From NCBI RefSeq assembly GCF_025685625.1, contig NZ_JAGSYI010000002.1:186001-250000 (forward strand): a stretch of DNA of 64,000 nt. Reading direction: 5' to 3'. This DNA comes from Acidicapsa acidisoli. Lineage in GTDB: Bacteria; Acidobacteriota; Terriglobia; Terriglobales; Acidobacteriaceae. Under the pieces are notes generated by a model. It was not told the origin of the DNA and ran no database searches. It was given only the letters and a program-made list of their open reading frames with translations. Made by a program: the position numbers and the translations under genes. Below, in pieces: positions 54,573 to 63,472 of this stretch. How positions within the stretch are numbered: the first letter of the stretch is position 1; each line of letters begins with the position of its first letter.

Positions 54573-56459
54573 ATGAGTTTTGCGAAGTACGTCAACTCTT
54601 TCGCCGTGGCCTTTCTTGCATTCCTGCCTTCAACTCTGTTTGCAAACGATAGTTCTGCTCCCGCGATCGCGAAAATAGACCCGCCGAATTGGTGGGCCGC
54701 CATGCCAAAGCCAATGCTTCTTGTTCAGGGAGAGCATCTTTCCGCGGCACACTTCACGCTCAGTGACAGTCACCTGCACATCGATCAGGCGAAGATCTCT
54801 GCAAATGGGCACTGGGCGGAGTTGTGGCTCAATGCTTCGCCAGCGAAGGCTGAGACCCTCACTATCGATGCGCGTACGCCGGGCGGAGATACCAGCCGGG
54901 AGTATCGCTTTGAGGAGCGGCGGTCTGCGGCGGATGGATTCGCGGGCTTCTCGTCGCGGGACGCGATGTATTTGATCATGACCGATCGTTTCGCTGACGG
55001 CGACCTCACCAATGACGGTGGCGAAGGCACACAGCCTGAGAGCAGCGCCGAAGCCGCAACTGAGCGTAGCAGGGTTCGCGGCTGGCATGGAGGGGATCTT
55101 CGCGGCATAACGCAACACCTTGACTACATTCAACAACTCGGCTTTACCACGGTTTGGATGACGCCGGTTTATGCCAATCGACATGAGCCCGATAGCTATC
55201 ACGGTTACGGCGCAACGGATATGTATGCGGTCGATCCTCACTATGGCACGCTCGCGGATTTACAGGCACTGGCCGCTGAACTACATCGGCGCCAGATGAA
55301 ACTGGTGCTCGACACCGTACCGAACCATGTCGGTCCAAAGAATGTGTGGGTCGACGATGAGCCCGACCCCGATTGGTTGCATGGAACCAAGGCCGATCAC
55401 CACGAAGCGGTAGGGGAATTCCGTCCGCTTGTTGACCCGCACGCGCCCTGGCGCGATCAGCAATACGTCCTGCAAGGCTGGTTTGCGAACACTCTTCCCG
55501 ACCTGAATCAGGAGAACCCGGCGACGTCGCAATACCTCATCCAAAACGCGATGTGGTGGATTGAGCAGACCGGCGCGGATGGTCTGCGCATCGATACTTT
55601 TCCTTACGTTGGCCGCGCGTTCTGGCATGACTTTCACGCACAAATCCATGGAATCTATCCGAAGCTGACCACCGTCGGCGAGGTTTACAACTGCGACGCA
55701 ACCATCACCTCCTCCTTTGCCGGAGGTGTCACCCGCAACGGCGTTGATACCGGACTGGATACACCGTTTGACTTTCCAAGCTTTTGCGCGCTTCGGGATG
55801 TCTTTTTCAAAGATGAGCCGATGTCTCACCTGACAGATGTATGGCGGCTCGATGCGCTCTTTCCGCACCCCGAGCGGCTGATTCCATTTCTTGGGAACCA
55901 CGACAATTCACGATTTCTGTCGAACAAGGGCGCGACACCGGAAAATATGCGGCTTGCTTTTACCATCCTGTTGACGATGCGCGGAATGCCGCAGATCTAC
56001 TCCGGGGACGAGATCGCAATGCAGGGCGGAGACGACCCTGATAACCGGCGCGATTTTCCCGGCGGGTGGCCTGAAGCCACGCAGAGCGCTTTCACGGGCC
56101 GAACGCCGGAGCAGGCTGTAATGCATGATTGGGTGCAGAACCTGTTGACGATGCGGGCAAAGTACGCCGCGCTGCAGACTGGCGAGATGCAGGTGCTCGC
56201 CGCTGACAAGGACGTGCTGGCCTACACGCGAGTACTCGCGAGAAATGCTGGCGAGAAGAGTGCTCCGGGAGGCAAAGTTCTCGTTGTCGTGAACCGCGCG
56301 GCGACGGACTCGACGGTGAACCTCAAACTTGGCGGCACGCTGCTCGAAGGGGCATCGCAATCCCACACGGTCCTTGGAGACGCCAAAGCTCAGTGGGATG
56401 GTGAAAACCTGCGTGTGGAAATGGCAGGAACGAGTGCATGGATCGCAGTAATTGACTGA
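54573..56459 (+). CDS. GH13 alpha-amylase family enzyme (cyclomaltodextrinase/neopullulanase-like), secreted
   Basis: ATG 54573 sits 9 nt after AAAGG; ATG 54564 is closer and less likely. 628 residues. Signal peptide (SFAVAFLAFLPSTLFA), an N-terminal beta domain of the cyclomaltodextrinase type (residues 30-130), then the TIM barrel: DRFADGD, TTVWMTPVY, LDTVPNHVG, DGLRIDTFPYV (nucleophile Asp341), TTVGEVYN (acid/base Glu370), FLGNHDNSRF (Asp444), and a C-terminal beta domain. Hydrolyses alpha-1,4 (and perhaps cyclic or branched) glucans, probably in the periplasm. It follows the TonB-dependent receptor by 116 bp on the same strand. Confidence 0.93.
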   Translation: MSFAKYVNSFAVAFLAFLPSTLFANDSSAPAIAKIDPPNWWAAMPKPMLLVQGEHLSAAHFTLSDSHLHIDQAKISANGHWAELWLNASPAKAETLTIDARTPGGDTSREYRFEERRSAADGFAGFSSRDAMYLIMTDRFADGDLTNDGGEGTQPESSAEAATERSRVRGWHGGDLRGITQHLDYIQQLGFTTVWMTPVYANRHEPDSYHGYGATDMYAVDPHYGTLADLQALAAELHRRQMKLVLDTVPNHVGPKNVWVDDEPDPDWLHGTKADHHEAVGEFRPLVDPHAPWRDQQYVLQGWFANTLPDLNQENPATSQYLIQNAMWWIEQTGADGLRIDTFPYVGRAFWHDFHAQIHGIYPKLTTVGEVYNCDATITSSFAGGVTRNGVDTGLDTPFDFPSFCALRDVFFKDEPMSHLTDVWRLDALFPHPERLIPFLGNHDNSRFLSNKGATPENMRLAFTILLTMRGMPQIYSGDEIAMQGGDDPDNRRDFPGGWPEATQSAFTGRTPEQAVMHDWVQNLLTMRAKYAALQTGEMQVLAADKDVLAYTRVLARNAGEKSAPGGKVLVVVNRAATDSTVNLKLGGTLLEGASQSHTVLGDAKAQWDGENLRVEMAGTSAWIAVID

Positions 56460-56814
56460 GGACGTATTTTAGTCAGCACAAAGCTCGCTTTATACGAGGT
56501 ATAGATTTTTCTTCTCCGAAGACCGCAACCTTGATTGTCGGTTCACGAAGACTAGGAGCGGCTTGAGGGGGCGTGTCTCGATCCTGGTGCAGGATCTGGG
56601 ACCGAACCATGCGAGACCCGGGTCTTTCGCGTAAAATATGCGATTATGGCGGATCGACCCTCGTTTCAATCTTGCTTTCGTCTCGCGTATCTATTCGCCC
56701 GCATCGTTGAGTGATCGATTCCCCACCGTAGCGACTTAAAACTTTCCGGGTTCTTGATGCCTGAGGTCCTGGTTTGTGCTGTATCAATTCCCTTTTTCGC
56801 AAGGAAGGAGATTC
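56460..56814. other. Intergenic region upstream of glutamine synthetase
   Basis: The 355 bp contain a perfect 12-bp palindrome AGACCCGGGTCT at 56614-56625 and an inverted repeat GATCCTG/CAGGATC at 56579-56597, candidates for regulator sites or an RNA hairpin. AAGGAAGGAG at 56801-56810 serves the glnA start. No open frame with motifs. Confidence 0.4.
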
Positions 56815-58245
56815 ATGTCTACCGAGTATCGTAATTTTCTTGCCCTCTCCTACGAGGAGTTGGAAGAACTCAACCTCAAGGCCAAGAGCGACCGTCTGAA
56901 CCGGGTTTCCGCAGACGAGATCCGCGAAGCGCGCTTGAAGTACCTGACGGACGAGAAACGCATCAAGGCAGTAACAGTGCTGTTTTCCGATCTTGAGGGC
57001 CGGCTGCACCTTTTGGATTACGACAAGAAGTTTCTGGTTGCCAGCTACGACAACCTGACCTTCGATGGCTCCTCGATTCGCGGCTTTACCGCGCAGAAGG
57101 AGAGCGATTTGCGTCTGGGAATCGATTGGAGCGCCTTCTATTGGGTTCCGGCCGACGTTTTCGGCAATGGCAAAGTGCTGGTATTCGGGACAGTGATCGA
57201 CAAGAGCGGCGCGCCGTACGCGGGTGATCTACGCGGAGTTCTCAAGAACTACTCGGACCGGCTGTACAAGGAGAAGGGCTACACCCTCAACGCGGCCAAT
57301 GAGATCGAGGGCTTCCTCTTCGCCGGGCGCGATGCCGAAAAGAAATACCACCAGACCGGCAAATTCGAATACGTAAACACCGGCGGCTACTATCACTCGC
57401 TCCCATTAGACCCGCTGCGTCAGTTCATTGATACCTGCGCGGAAGTGCAACGCGCCATGGGCTTCCAGAATGAGAAGGATCATCCGGAAGTGGCTCCAAG
57501 CCAATTCGAGATCAACTATTCCTATGGCGAAGTCGTAGCTGCCGCCGATCAGATCCAGCTTTACAAGCTGCTCACGCGTCAGGTTGCCACGAATATGGGT
57601 TACACGGCGAGTTTTCTGCCCAAGCCCGTGGTGGGCGTGAACGGCAGCGGCATGCACACCAATATGTCGATTACCCGGGACAAGACCAACCTGTTCTGGG
57701 ATCCAGCCGGCCAGGAACAGCTCTCGTCGTTTGGCTGGGAGTACATCGATCGTATTCTGTCGCACGCGCTGGACATCTGTCTGATTCTCAACCCCAGCGT
57801 GAACTCCTACCGCCGGCTCGATCCGCACTTTGAAGCTCCCAATCAGATCAAGGCTTCGGCTACGGATCGCGGTTCGATGATTCGAGTGCCGATCGGGAAC
57901 TCCAAGTCCATGCGAGTTGAAGTGCGCTCGGTCGCTCCGGACGCCAACCCCTACCTGGTGCTCTATTCGTTGTTCAAGACCGGCATCGACGGACAGGTGG
58001 CCTCGATCGACAACCTGCGTCAGGCGCACCGCTACCTGCCGGACAACATCTACTCCGCCATCGAAGACTTCTCAAGTGCAACCTGGATTGCGGAGATTCT
58101 TGGGGCCGATGTGCAAAACCGCTTTACGGAGCTCAAGAGGGCAGCGGCAGATCGCTCCCCGCGTCAGTTGGGCACCTTCGTCAAGGGGTCCGAGGTCCAA
58201 TACCATCACGAGGTCTATAACCAGGCGCTGTGGAACGAATTCTGA
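56815..58245 (+). CDS. glnA: Glutamine synthetase
   Basis: Start at ATG 56815 after AAGGAAGGAG; the open frame to 56776 has no ribosome site. 476 residues, type I length. Motifs: FDGSSIRGF (Asp-50-type loop), NEIEGFLF (metal-ligand Glu pair region), NGSGMHTNMS (catalytic/metal His and ATP-site GSG-x-H), NPSVNSYRRL (Asn/Arg for Glu binding), IRVPIGNSKSMRVEVRS. Converts Glu, NH4+ and ATP to Gln. No adenylylation-site tyrosine region was obvious, so control may differ from enterobacterial GlnA. A rho-independent terminator follows at 58293. Confidence 0.95.
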   Translation: MSTEYRNFLALSYEELEELNLKAKSDRLNRVSADEIREARLKYLTDEKRIKAVTVLFSDLEGRLHLLDYDKKFLVASYDNLTFDGSSIRGFTAQKESDLRLGIDWSAFYWVPADVFGNGKVLVFGTVIDKSGAPYAGDLRGVLKNYSDRLYKEKGYTLNAANEIEGFLFAGRDAEKKYHQTGKFEYVNTGGYYHSLPLDPLRQFIDTCAEVQRAMGFQNEKDHPEVAPSQFEINYSYGEVVAAADQIQLYKLLTRQVATNMGYTASFLPKPVVGVNGSGMHTNMSITRDKTNLFWDPAGQEQLSSFGWEYIDRILSHALDICLILNPSVNSYRRLDPHFEAPNQIKASATDRGSMIRVPIGNSKSMRVEVRSVAPDANPYLVLYSLFKTGIDGQVASIDNLRQAHRYLPDNIYSAIEDFSSATWIAEILGADVQNRFTELKRAAADRSPRQLGTFVKGSEVQYHHEVYNQALWNEF

Positions 58246-58292
58246 GAGGCCGCAATTCGCTGCTCTGAGTATCCAAAGCGTTACAAAGAAAA

Positions 58293-58317
58293 GGGCCCGC
58301 TTACGCGAGCCCTTTTT
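58293..58317 (+). terminator. Rho-independent terminator after glnA
   Basis: GGGCCCGC, loop TTAC, GCGAGCCC, then TTTTT. One C-A mismatch interrupts an otherwise complete 8-bp stem. It lies 48 bp after the glutamine synthetase stop. Confidence 0.8.
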
Positions 58318-58429
58318 GCTGCCTATTCCTAACGTCAACCCCCTCGCGGTTTTGCTCGGTTCCTGATAAGCTCAGGAGCGTTAGCGTTACCGGAAGTTGG
58401 CCGAATCCATTTCCCAAAGGGGTGCATCC

Positions 58430-59293
58430 ATGGCGATTGAATCTTCGACATCGGCGCAGAATGCCTTATTGATTGAGGACAGTTGGGGCGATTTCGTTGC
58501 TGGACGCTATCGCGAGGGCAAGAGCGAAGCGGAGTTCCGCAACTATGACGCAAATGTCATCCCCACGGTCGCGGAGTTTTACCGGGAGAACCACAAGTAT
58601 CAGACCCTGGACTTTGCCGTGGCCAAGGAACGGGAGTATTTTGCTCTCGACAAGGGAAAAAAGAGCATCTGGGAAGCTGCCGAATTCCTCAACACATTGG
58701 TGGATGAGAGCGACCCGGACACTGACCTGACCCAGATTGAGCACCTGCTCCAAACATCCGAGGCCATTCGTAAGGATGGTCATCCGCGCTGGATGGTTCT
58801 AACCGGCTTTATTCACGATCTGGGCAAGGTGTTGTGTCTCTATGGCGAGCCCCAATGGGCAGTTGTGGGCGATACATTTCCGGTTGGCTGCGCCTACTCC
58901 GAGAAGGTTGTGTTCCCCGAATATTTCTCCGCGAATCCGGACTTCTCGGTGCCCGAATATCAAACCAAATTCGGAATTTATGAGCCAAATTGCGGGCTGA
59001 GCAATGTCCACATGTCGTGGGGTCACGACGCTTACATCGGCCATGTCGTAAAGGACTATCTGCCGGAAGAGGCGCTGTACATGCTCCGCTATCATTCCTT
59101 CTACGCGTGGCATCAGCAGGGGGCTTACGGGCATCTTCTGTCCAAGCATGATGAAGAGATGCTGCCCTGGGTGCTGAAGTTCAATCCCTACGACCTCTAT
59201 TCGAAGGGCGCGGCTAAGCCGAATCTCAAGGAATTGAAACCTTATTACGATGACTTGATCGCAGAGTTTTTCCCGGACAAGATCGACTGGTAG
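58430..59293 (+). CDS. Inositol oxygenase (MIOX)
   Basis: Start at ATG 58430 after AAGGGG (an in-frame start at 58397 lies upstream). 287 residues, the usual length. Di-iron ligands as in human MIOX are visible: His105 (QIEHLLQT), His129-Asp130 (GFIHDLGK), His199 (SWGHD), His222 (RYHSFYAW), Asp255 (NPYDLY). The conserved [16 protein letters not shown] loop is intact. Oxidises myo-inositol to D-glucuronate. In bacteria this enzyme is rare outside a few phyla. It sits between glnA and sugar hydrolases, so the glucuronate product may enter the same sugar metabolism. Confidence 0.93.
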   Translation: MAIESSTSAQNALLIEDSWGDFVAGRYREGKSEAEFRNYDANVIPTVAEFYRENHKYQTLDFAVAKEREYFALDKGKKSIWEAAEFLNTLVDESDPDTDLTQIEHLLQTSEAIRKDGHPRWMVLTGFIHDLGKVLCLYGEPQWAVVGDTFPVGCAYSEKVVFPEYFSANPDFSVPEYQTKFGIYEPNCGLSNVHMSWGHDAYIGHVVKDYLPEEALYMLRYHSFYAWHQQGAYGHLLSKHDEEMLPWVLKFNPYDLYSKGAAKPNLKELKPYYDDLIAEFFPDKIDW

Positions 59294-59855
59294 GCCTCTG
59301 GCAGGGGTTGCCTACTATTGCGAACCGCTGGCTGCAGCCCCTCCGGCCACGGTAGAAGTCTCAGCGGGAAGCACCTGAATCGAACCCATCATTCCTTTGT
59401 CTTCGTGGTCGAGGATATGGTAGTGATAGACGAAGGTTCCGACGATGTTGGGATGGCGGAAGTCCATCCGTAATCGCAATGGACGAAGATAGTTCGACTT
59501 AGAATACAAGATAGATGCCAACTCACAAGTACTGGTGTGTGACCCGTCCTTAGAAAAGCCAGGTGATACCCGGTCGCATTAAGAAAATGGAGATGCGTAC
59601 TTCGCATTGTCATTGAGGGATAGACGCGCGACAAAAATTCTCATGGCAGGTAATTCCTGCCGCTTGGATCACTCTTGCGAATTTACGAGTGTTTTCTGAA
59701 TCGACAACCGTGCGGCACACATTCCGGAGTGAAGATCCAACCTTAAAAGTTCAGTGTTAGACGGCCGCCTCTGGGCGGCAGCCTTCGTGCCAAGAGTTCG
59801 TCTCGGGGCGTACACTTCAGATGCAAACGATTTCAATTCTGGGAAGAATTTTAAA
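59294..59855. pseudogene. Multicopper oxidase C-terminal remnant (minus strand) in the glnA/MIOX to GH31 gap
   Basis: Minus-strand frame 59315-59521 reads RLRMDFRHPNIVGTFVYHYHILDHEDKGMMGSIQVLP, the C-terminal copper-binding end of multicopper oxidases (family HCHILEHEDxGMM). The type-1/type-3 Cys of HCHI is Tyr here (HYHI). Upstream sequence on that strand (59520-59640) matches poorly and in another frame (TMRSTHLHFLNATGYHLAF), so only a decayed tail remains. Strand is minus for the relic; the rest of the span is untranslated. Confidence 0.6.
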
Positions 59856-62282
59856 ATGATGAAAAAGTCTTGTAGGGCGGCTGGAATAGCGTCGATGTGG
59901 ATCTCTGCATTGATTCTTATCCCAAACGCATCGGCACAACAACAGAGAGTTGTGATCCCCCGTGGCGAAAGCACGATCGTTCTCGAGCCATATGCTCCGA
60001 ACGTGATTCGCGTAACGTTGAGTTTGGACAAAGACCAGGCCACGGCGGCGCCAGGTTACGGGATTCAAGCCACTCCGGACGCGAAAGAGTGGACCGTCGA
60101 CGATTCCGACCTGGCCAGAGTCTATCGTTCCTCGCGGATGGTAGTGAGCCTACCGACCGAAGCGAAGACCCGTATCCCTGCGCCAGCGTCAGGTGGCCCC
60201 GAAGCGGAGACTAACGTCCAGAAGACAGCAGCGTCCATCGGGAAGTATTTCAATGGCTCCGCGCCGGGAGCCAACATTCGGTTTTCAACACCGGATGGAA
60301 AATTGCTTCTGGAGTTGAAGGGCTGGCAGATGTCCGTTCCGAATTACAAGGACGGCAACGCAGATATCCTCCATGATCGCCGGCCTTCGGATGAACCGTT
60401 CTTTCAGGTAGGTGCGACCTTTGCTTCGCCGGATGACGAACACTATTATGGCCTGGGTCAGAATCAAGAGGGCTATCTCGATCACCGGGGCCATACCGTG
60501 GAGTGTTGGAATAACTACACCGCAACAGGCGGACCAACCTGGTGTATTCCTTTCGTAGTTACAAACAAAGGATATGGTTTACTCTGGGACAATCCCTCGC
60601 AGACAACAATCGAGCCGGGCTTCAACGAGCAAACTAAGTGGACCTCGCAGGTTGGTAACCGAGTCTCTTTCTTTGTAATCGCGGGGAAGAACACAGACGA
60701 GATCTACTCAGGCTATCGCCTTTTGACTGGTGCCACACCACTGCTACCTAAGGCTGCCTACGGTTACATCCAATGCAAGCAACGCTATATTACACAGGAC
60801 GAATTGTTGAACGTCGCAAAGGGTTACCGCGACAGACATCTGCCTGCCGACGTGCTCGTCGTGGATTGGTTCTATTACACCAAGATGGGCCAAATGGACC
60901 TTGACCCGAAGAACTGGCCTGATCCCAAGGCCATGAATGACGAACTGCACAAGATGGGCTTTCAGACCATGATCAGTGTGTGGCCGCGCTTTGTGCCCGA
61001 TGATCGTTTCTATGACGTGATCAAGAAGAATGGCTGGTTCGAACACCTGGCAGATGGCACGCCAACGAATGGCCTGCCGTACGACCGCGCCGGTTCGGAT
61101 ATTGACACGACCAATCCTGAGGCTGCGCGATGGTACTGGGATACGATTCGCGACAACATTCTAAGCAAAGGCTTCGATTCCCTATGGGCCGACGAGACGG
61201 AGCCCGATCTGCCTCCCAATGGAAGTTACTATCACATAGGGCCGGGTACAAGGTATTACAACGTCTATCCGCTCTTCCACACTGGGGCTTTATACGACGG
61301 TTTCCGCCGTGATACGAATCACCGCGCGTTGATTCTTTCGCGCGACGCTTATCTTGGCGTCCAGAGCAAGGGCACCATCGTCTGGTCGTCGGATATCTAT
61401 GGCACATGGGACACTCTAAAGCGGCAGATACCGACAGGCCTCGACGCTGCGGCCTCCGGACTTGCTTACTGGAGCAACGACACGGGCGGCTGGCAATATC
61501 TGCCGCGCGAACATCATCCGGCGCACCCGCCGCTGCTTGATCCTTCGGATGCTCGTGACAATGTTGGCGGTTACGACGATTATCCGGAACTCTACACGCG
61601 CTGGTTTGAGTACGCGACCTTTCTGCCAATCATGCGGACCCACGGCAGCCGAAACTTCAACGAGGTATGGAGCTACGGGAAACAAGCGGAGCCGATCCTC
61701 GAAAAATATCTCAAGCTTCGCTACGAGCTGATGCCCTATATTTACTCTCTCGGCTACGACACGTATAAGTCCGGCGCGCCTTATATGCGGGCTTTGTTCA
61801 TGGATTTTCCGAACGACGCGAAAGCTGCAAATCTGACGGACGAATACATGTTCGGGCCGGCGTTCCTTGTGGCTCCGGTAACCGATCAAGGCGAAACCAG
61901 CCGCGAAGTCTACTTGCCCGCCGGCACAGACTGGTACAACTACTGGACTAATGAGCGATTCCACGGTGGCCAAACCATTTCTGTCAACGCTCCAATCGAT
62001 TCCCTGCCCCTGTTTGTAAAGGCTGGCTCAATTCTTCCGTTAGGCGTGCCCGTGCTGAGTACCAATGAGCCACAGGCGCTGGCCAAAATCCGCGTTTACC
62101 CGGGCGCAGATGGCAGCTTCTCGCTGTATCAGGATGATGGCAAAACCTACGCCTACGAAAAGGGCGAGAACAAGATCACTCGCTTGCACTGGGACGATGC
62201 ATCCGGCAAGCTCGCTCACGAGGGAGCACCGGCATGGTCGGGACCGGATGCCTCGCTTCTGGAGGTGATCGGTCAAAAGTAA
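59856..62282 (+). CDS. GH31 alpha-glucosidase/alpha-xylosidase, secreted
   Basis: ATG 59856 (followed by a second ATG) is preferred over the longer frame to 59754 because it precedes a signal peptide (AGIASMWISALILIPNASA) and has GGAAG upstream. 808 residues. N-terminal beta domain, galactose-mutarotase-like, then the GH31 barrel: DVLVVDWFYY, MISVWPRF, GFDSLWADETEP (nucleophile Asp446), LAYWSNDTGGW, EYATFLPIMRTHG and the C-terminal sheet (GPAFLVAPVTDQG, PIDSLPLFVKAGSILPLG). The WADETEP pattern and substrate loops resemble the xylosidase/glucosidase branch. Releases terminal alpha-glucose or alpha-xylose from oligosaccharides. Confidence 0.93.
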   Translation: MMKKSCRAAGIASMWISALILIPNASAQQQRVVIPRGESTIVLEPYAPNVIRVTLSLDKDQATAAPGYGIQATPDAKEWTVDDSDLARVYRSSRMVVSLPTEAKTRIPAPASGGPEAETNVQKTAASIGKYFNGSAPGANIRFSTPDGKLLLELKGWQMSVPNYKDGNADILHDRRPSDEPFFQVGATFASPDDEHYYGLGQNQEGYLDHRGHTVECWNNYTATGGPTWCIPFVVTNKGYGLLWDNPSQTTIEPGFNEQTKWTSQVGNRVSFFVIAGKNTDEIYSGYRLLTGATPLLPKAAYGYIQCKQRYITQDELLNVAKGYRDRHLPADVLVVDWFYYTKMGQMDLDPKNWPDPKAMNDELHKMGFQTMISVWPRFVPDDRFYDVIKKNGWFEHLADGTPTNGLPYDRAGSDIDTTNPEAARWYWDTIRDNILSKGFDSLWADETEPDLPPNGSYYHIGPGTRYYNVYPLFHTGALYDGFRRDTNHRALILSRDAYLGVQSKGTIVWSSDIYGTWDTLKRQIPTGLDAAASGLAYWSNDTGGWQYLPREHHPAHPPLLDPSDARDNVGGYDDYPELYTRWFEYATFLPIMRTHGSRNFNEVWSYGKQAEPILEKYLKLRYELMPYIYSLGYDTYKSGAPYMRALFMDFPNDAKAANLTDEYMFGPAFLVAPVTDQGETSREVYLPAGTDWYNYWTNERFHGGQTISVNAPIDSLPLFVKAGSILPLGVPVLSTNEPQALAKIRVYPGADGSFSLYQDDGKTYAYEKGENKITRLHWDDASGKLAHEGAPAWSGPDASLLEVIGQK

Positions 62283-62403
62283 GGGAAATTGAAGCGTACA
62301 AGGCTGCCCTAACGGACGCAGTTTCATGAACCAGTTAGCCGGTGTTGCGCGTTTGGCGGGCAGCCGAGTACACTTCTCAGCGAGCAATATTCCAGTTGAA
62401 AAT

Positions 62404-62427
62404 GAGAATGGAAAGCTTTCCATTCTC
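62404..62427. promoter_or_regulatory. 24-bp perfect palindrome
   Basis: Half-site GAGAATGGAAAG is followed directly by its exact reverse complement, centred on AGCT at 62415/62416. It lies 122 bp after the GH31 stop and about 113 bp before the ThuA-protein start. No T-run follows, which argues against a terminator; a repressor operator (for example of a sugar-responsive regulator) is the better guess. Confidence 0.5.
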
Positions 62428-62539
62428 GCTAATGTAGCTCGTTAGAACCGCCGGACGATTAAGAGCGCGGCTAGAGTCTGACCGCGAGGCAAACCGCTTC
62501 CCGGAAAAATTGATGCTTTTGAGCCTGTAAGGAGATCAC

Positions 62540-63433
62540 TTGCGTACTCCTCGGAACTGTTTTTGTCTCTCACTTGCTTTGGTTGGATTTGCGAGCCTGG
62601 CACTAGTCTTCCTCAGCAATTCCGCGCAAGGTCAGGCTGCCGGAAATGAATCGTTGCCAGCGGCCCCACACGCCAAACCGACCCATCTCAAGCATGTGCT
62701 GGTCGTCGGCCAGACCAAGGGCTTTGAGCATGACTCCATCTCTGCAGCTATGGCTGCGATCTACAACATGGGTCAGCAAAGCGGCCTATGGGATACTGAG
62801 ATGCGTACGGACACCGAGTTGCTCACCAAGAAGGATCTAGGCAGGAACGCAAAGAACCTGAACTACTTTGACCTGCTGATCTTTGCCAGCACCACGGGCG
62901 AACTCGATATGGACGCAACGCAGAAGCAGGACATGCTGTCGTTCATTCATGACGACGGCAAGGGTTTTGTGGGGATTCACGCGGCGCTGGACACCAACTA
63001 TACCTGGCCGGAATATGGCGAGATGATTGGCGGCTGGTTCGACCAGCATCCGTGGATGACTTTCCAGGCGCCAATTATCAACGAAGATCCAGACTTCCCT
63101 GCAGTACGGCACTTTCCCAAGGCTTTTGTGAAGTTTGACGAGATCTACCAGCCGAAAGCGTGGTCTCGTGACAAGGTCAACGTGCTGCTCAGTCTTGATC
63201 CAAGCAAACTGGACTATTCGAACAATCCCCGGATCCACCGCATGGATCATGACTTTCCAGTCGCGTGGAGCAAGATGTACGGCAAGGGCAGGGTATTCTA
63301 TTCCACGCTCGGACATACGGAAGAGTCCTGGGAGGATCCGGATATTCGCAAGATGTACTTTGAAGCGATCCGTTGGGCTTTGGGAATGACAGAAGGCAGC
63401 ACGGAATCTCATGCTCGGCCAGCGGTTAAGTAG
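62540..63433 (+). CDS. ThuA-domain (trehalose-utilisation-like) secreted protein
   Basis: TTG start at 62540, supported by AAGGAG 7 nt upstream; no better ATG nearby. 297 residues with a signal peptide (SLALVGFASLALVFLSNSAQG). ThuA glutamine-amidotransferase-like fold: HVLVVGQTKGFEHDSI, FDLLIFASTTGEL, GKGFVGIHAALDTNYTWPEYGEMIGG, VAWSKMYGKGRVFYSTLGHTEESW. ThuA proteins are linked to trehalose or disaccharide use; the reaction is not established. The next gene is a Gfo/Idh/MocA oxidoreductase, the same pairing as in thuA-thuB. Confidence 0.88.
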   Translation: MRTPRNCFCLSLALVGFASLALVFLSNSAQGQAAGNESLPAAPHAKPTHLKHVLVVGQTKGFEHDSISAAMAAIYNMGQQSGLWDTEMRTDTELLTKKDLGRNAKNLNYFDLLIFASTTGELDMDATQKQDMLSFIHDDGKGFVGIHAALDTNYTWPEYGEMIGGWFDQHPWMTFQAPIINEDPDFPAVRHFPKAFVKFDEIYQPKAWSRDKVNVLLSLDPSKLDYSNNPRIHRMDHDFPVAWSKMYGKGRVFYSTLGHTEESWEDPDIRKMYFEAIRWALGMTEGSTESHARPAVK

Positions 63434-63472
63434 ATTCAAGCGAGTTTCTCAGGAAGGTATACACAAAGCTCT

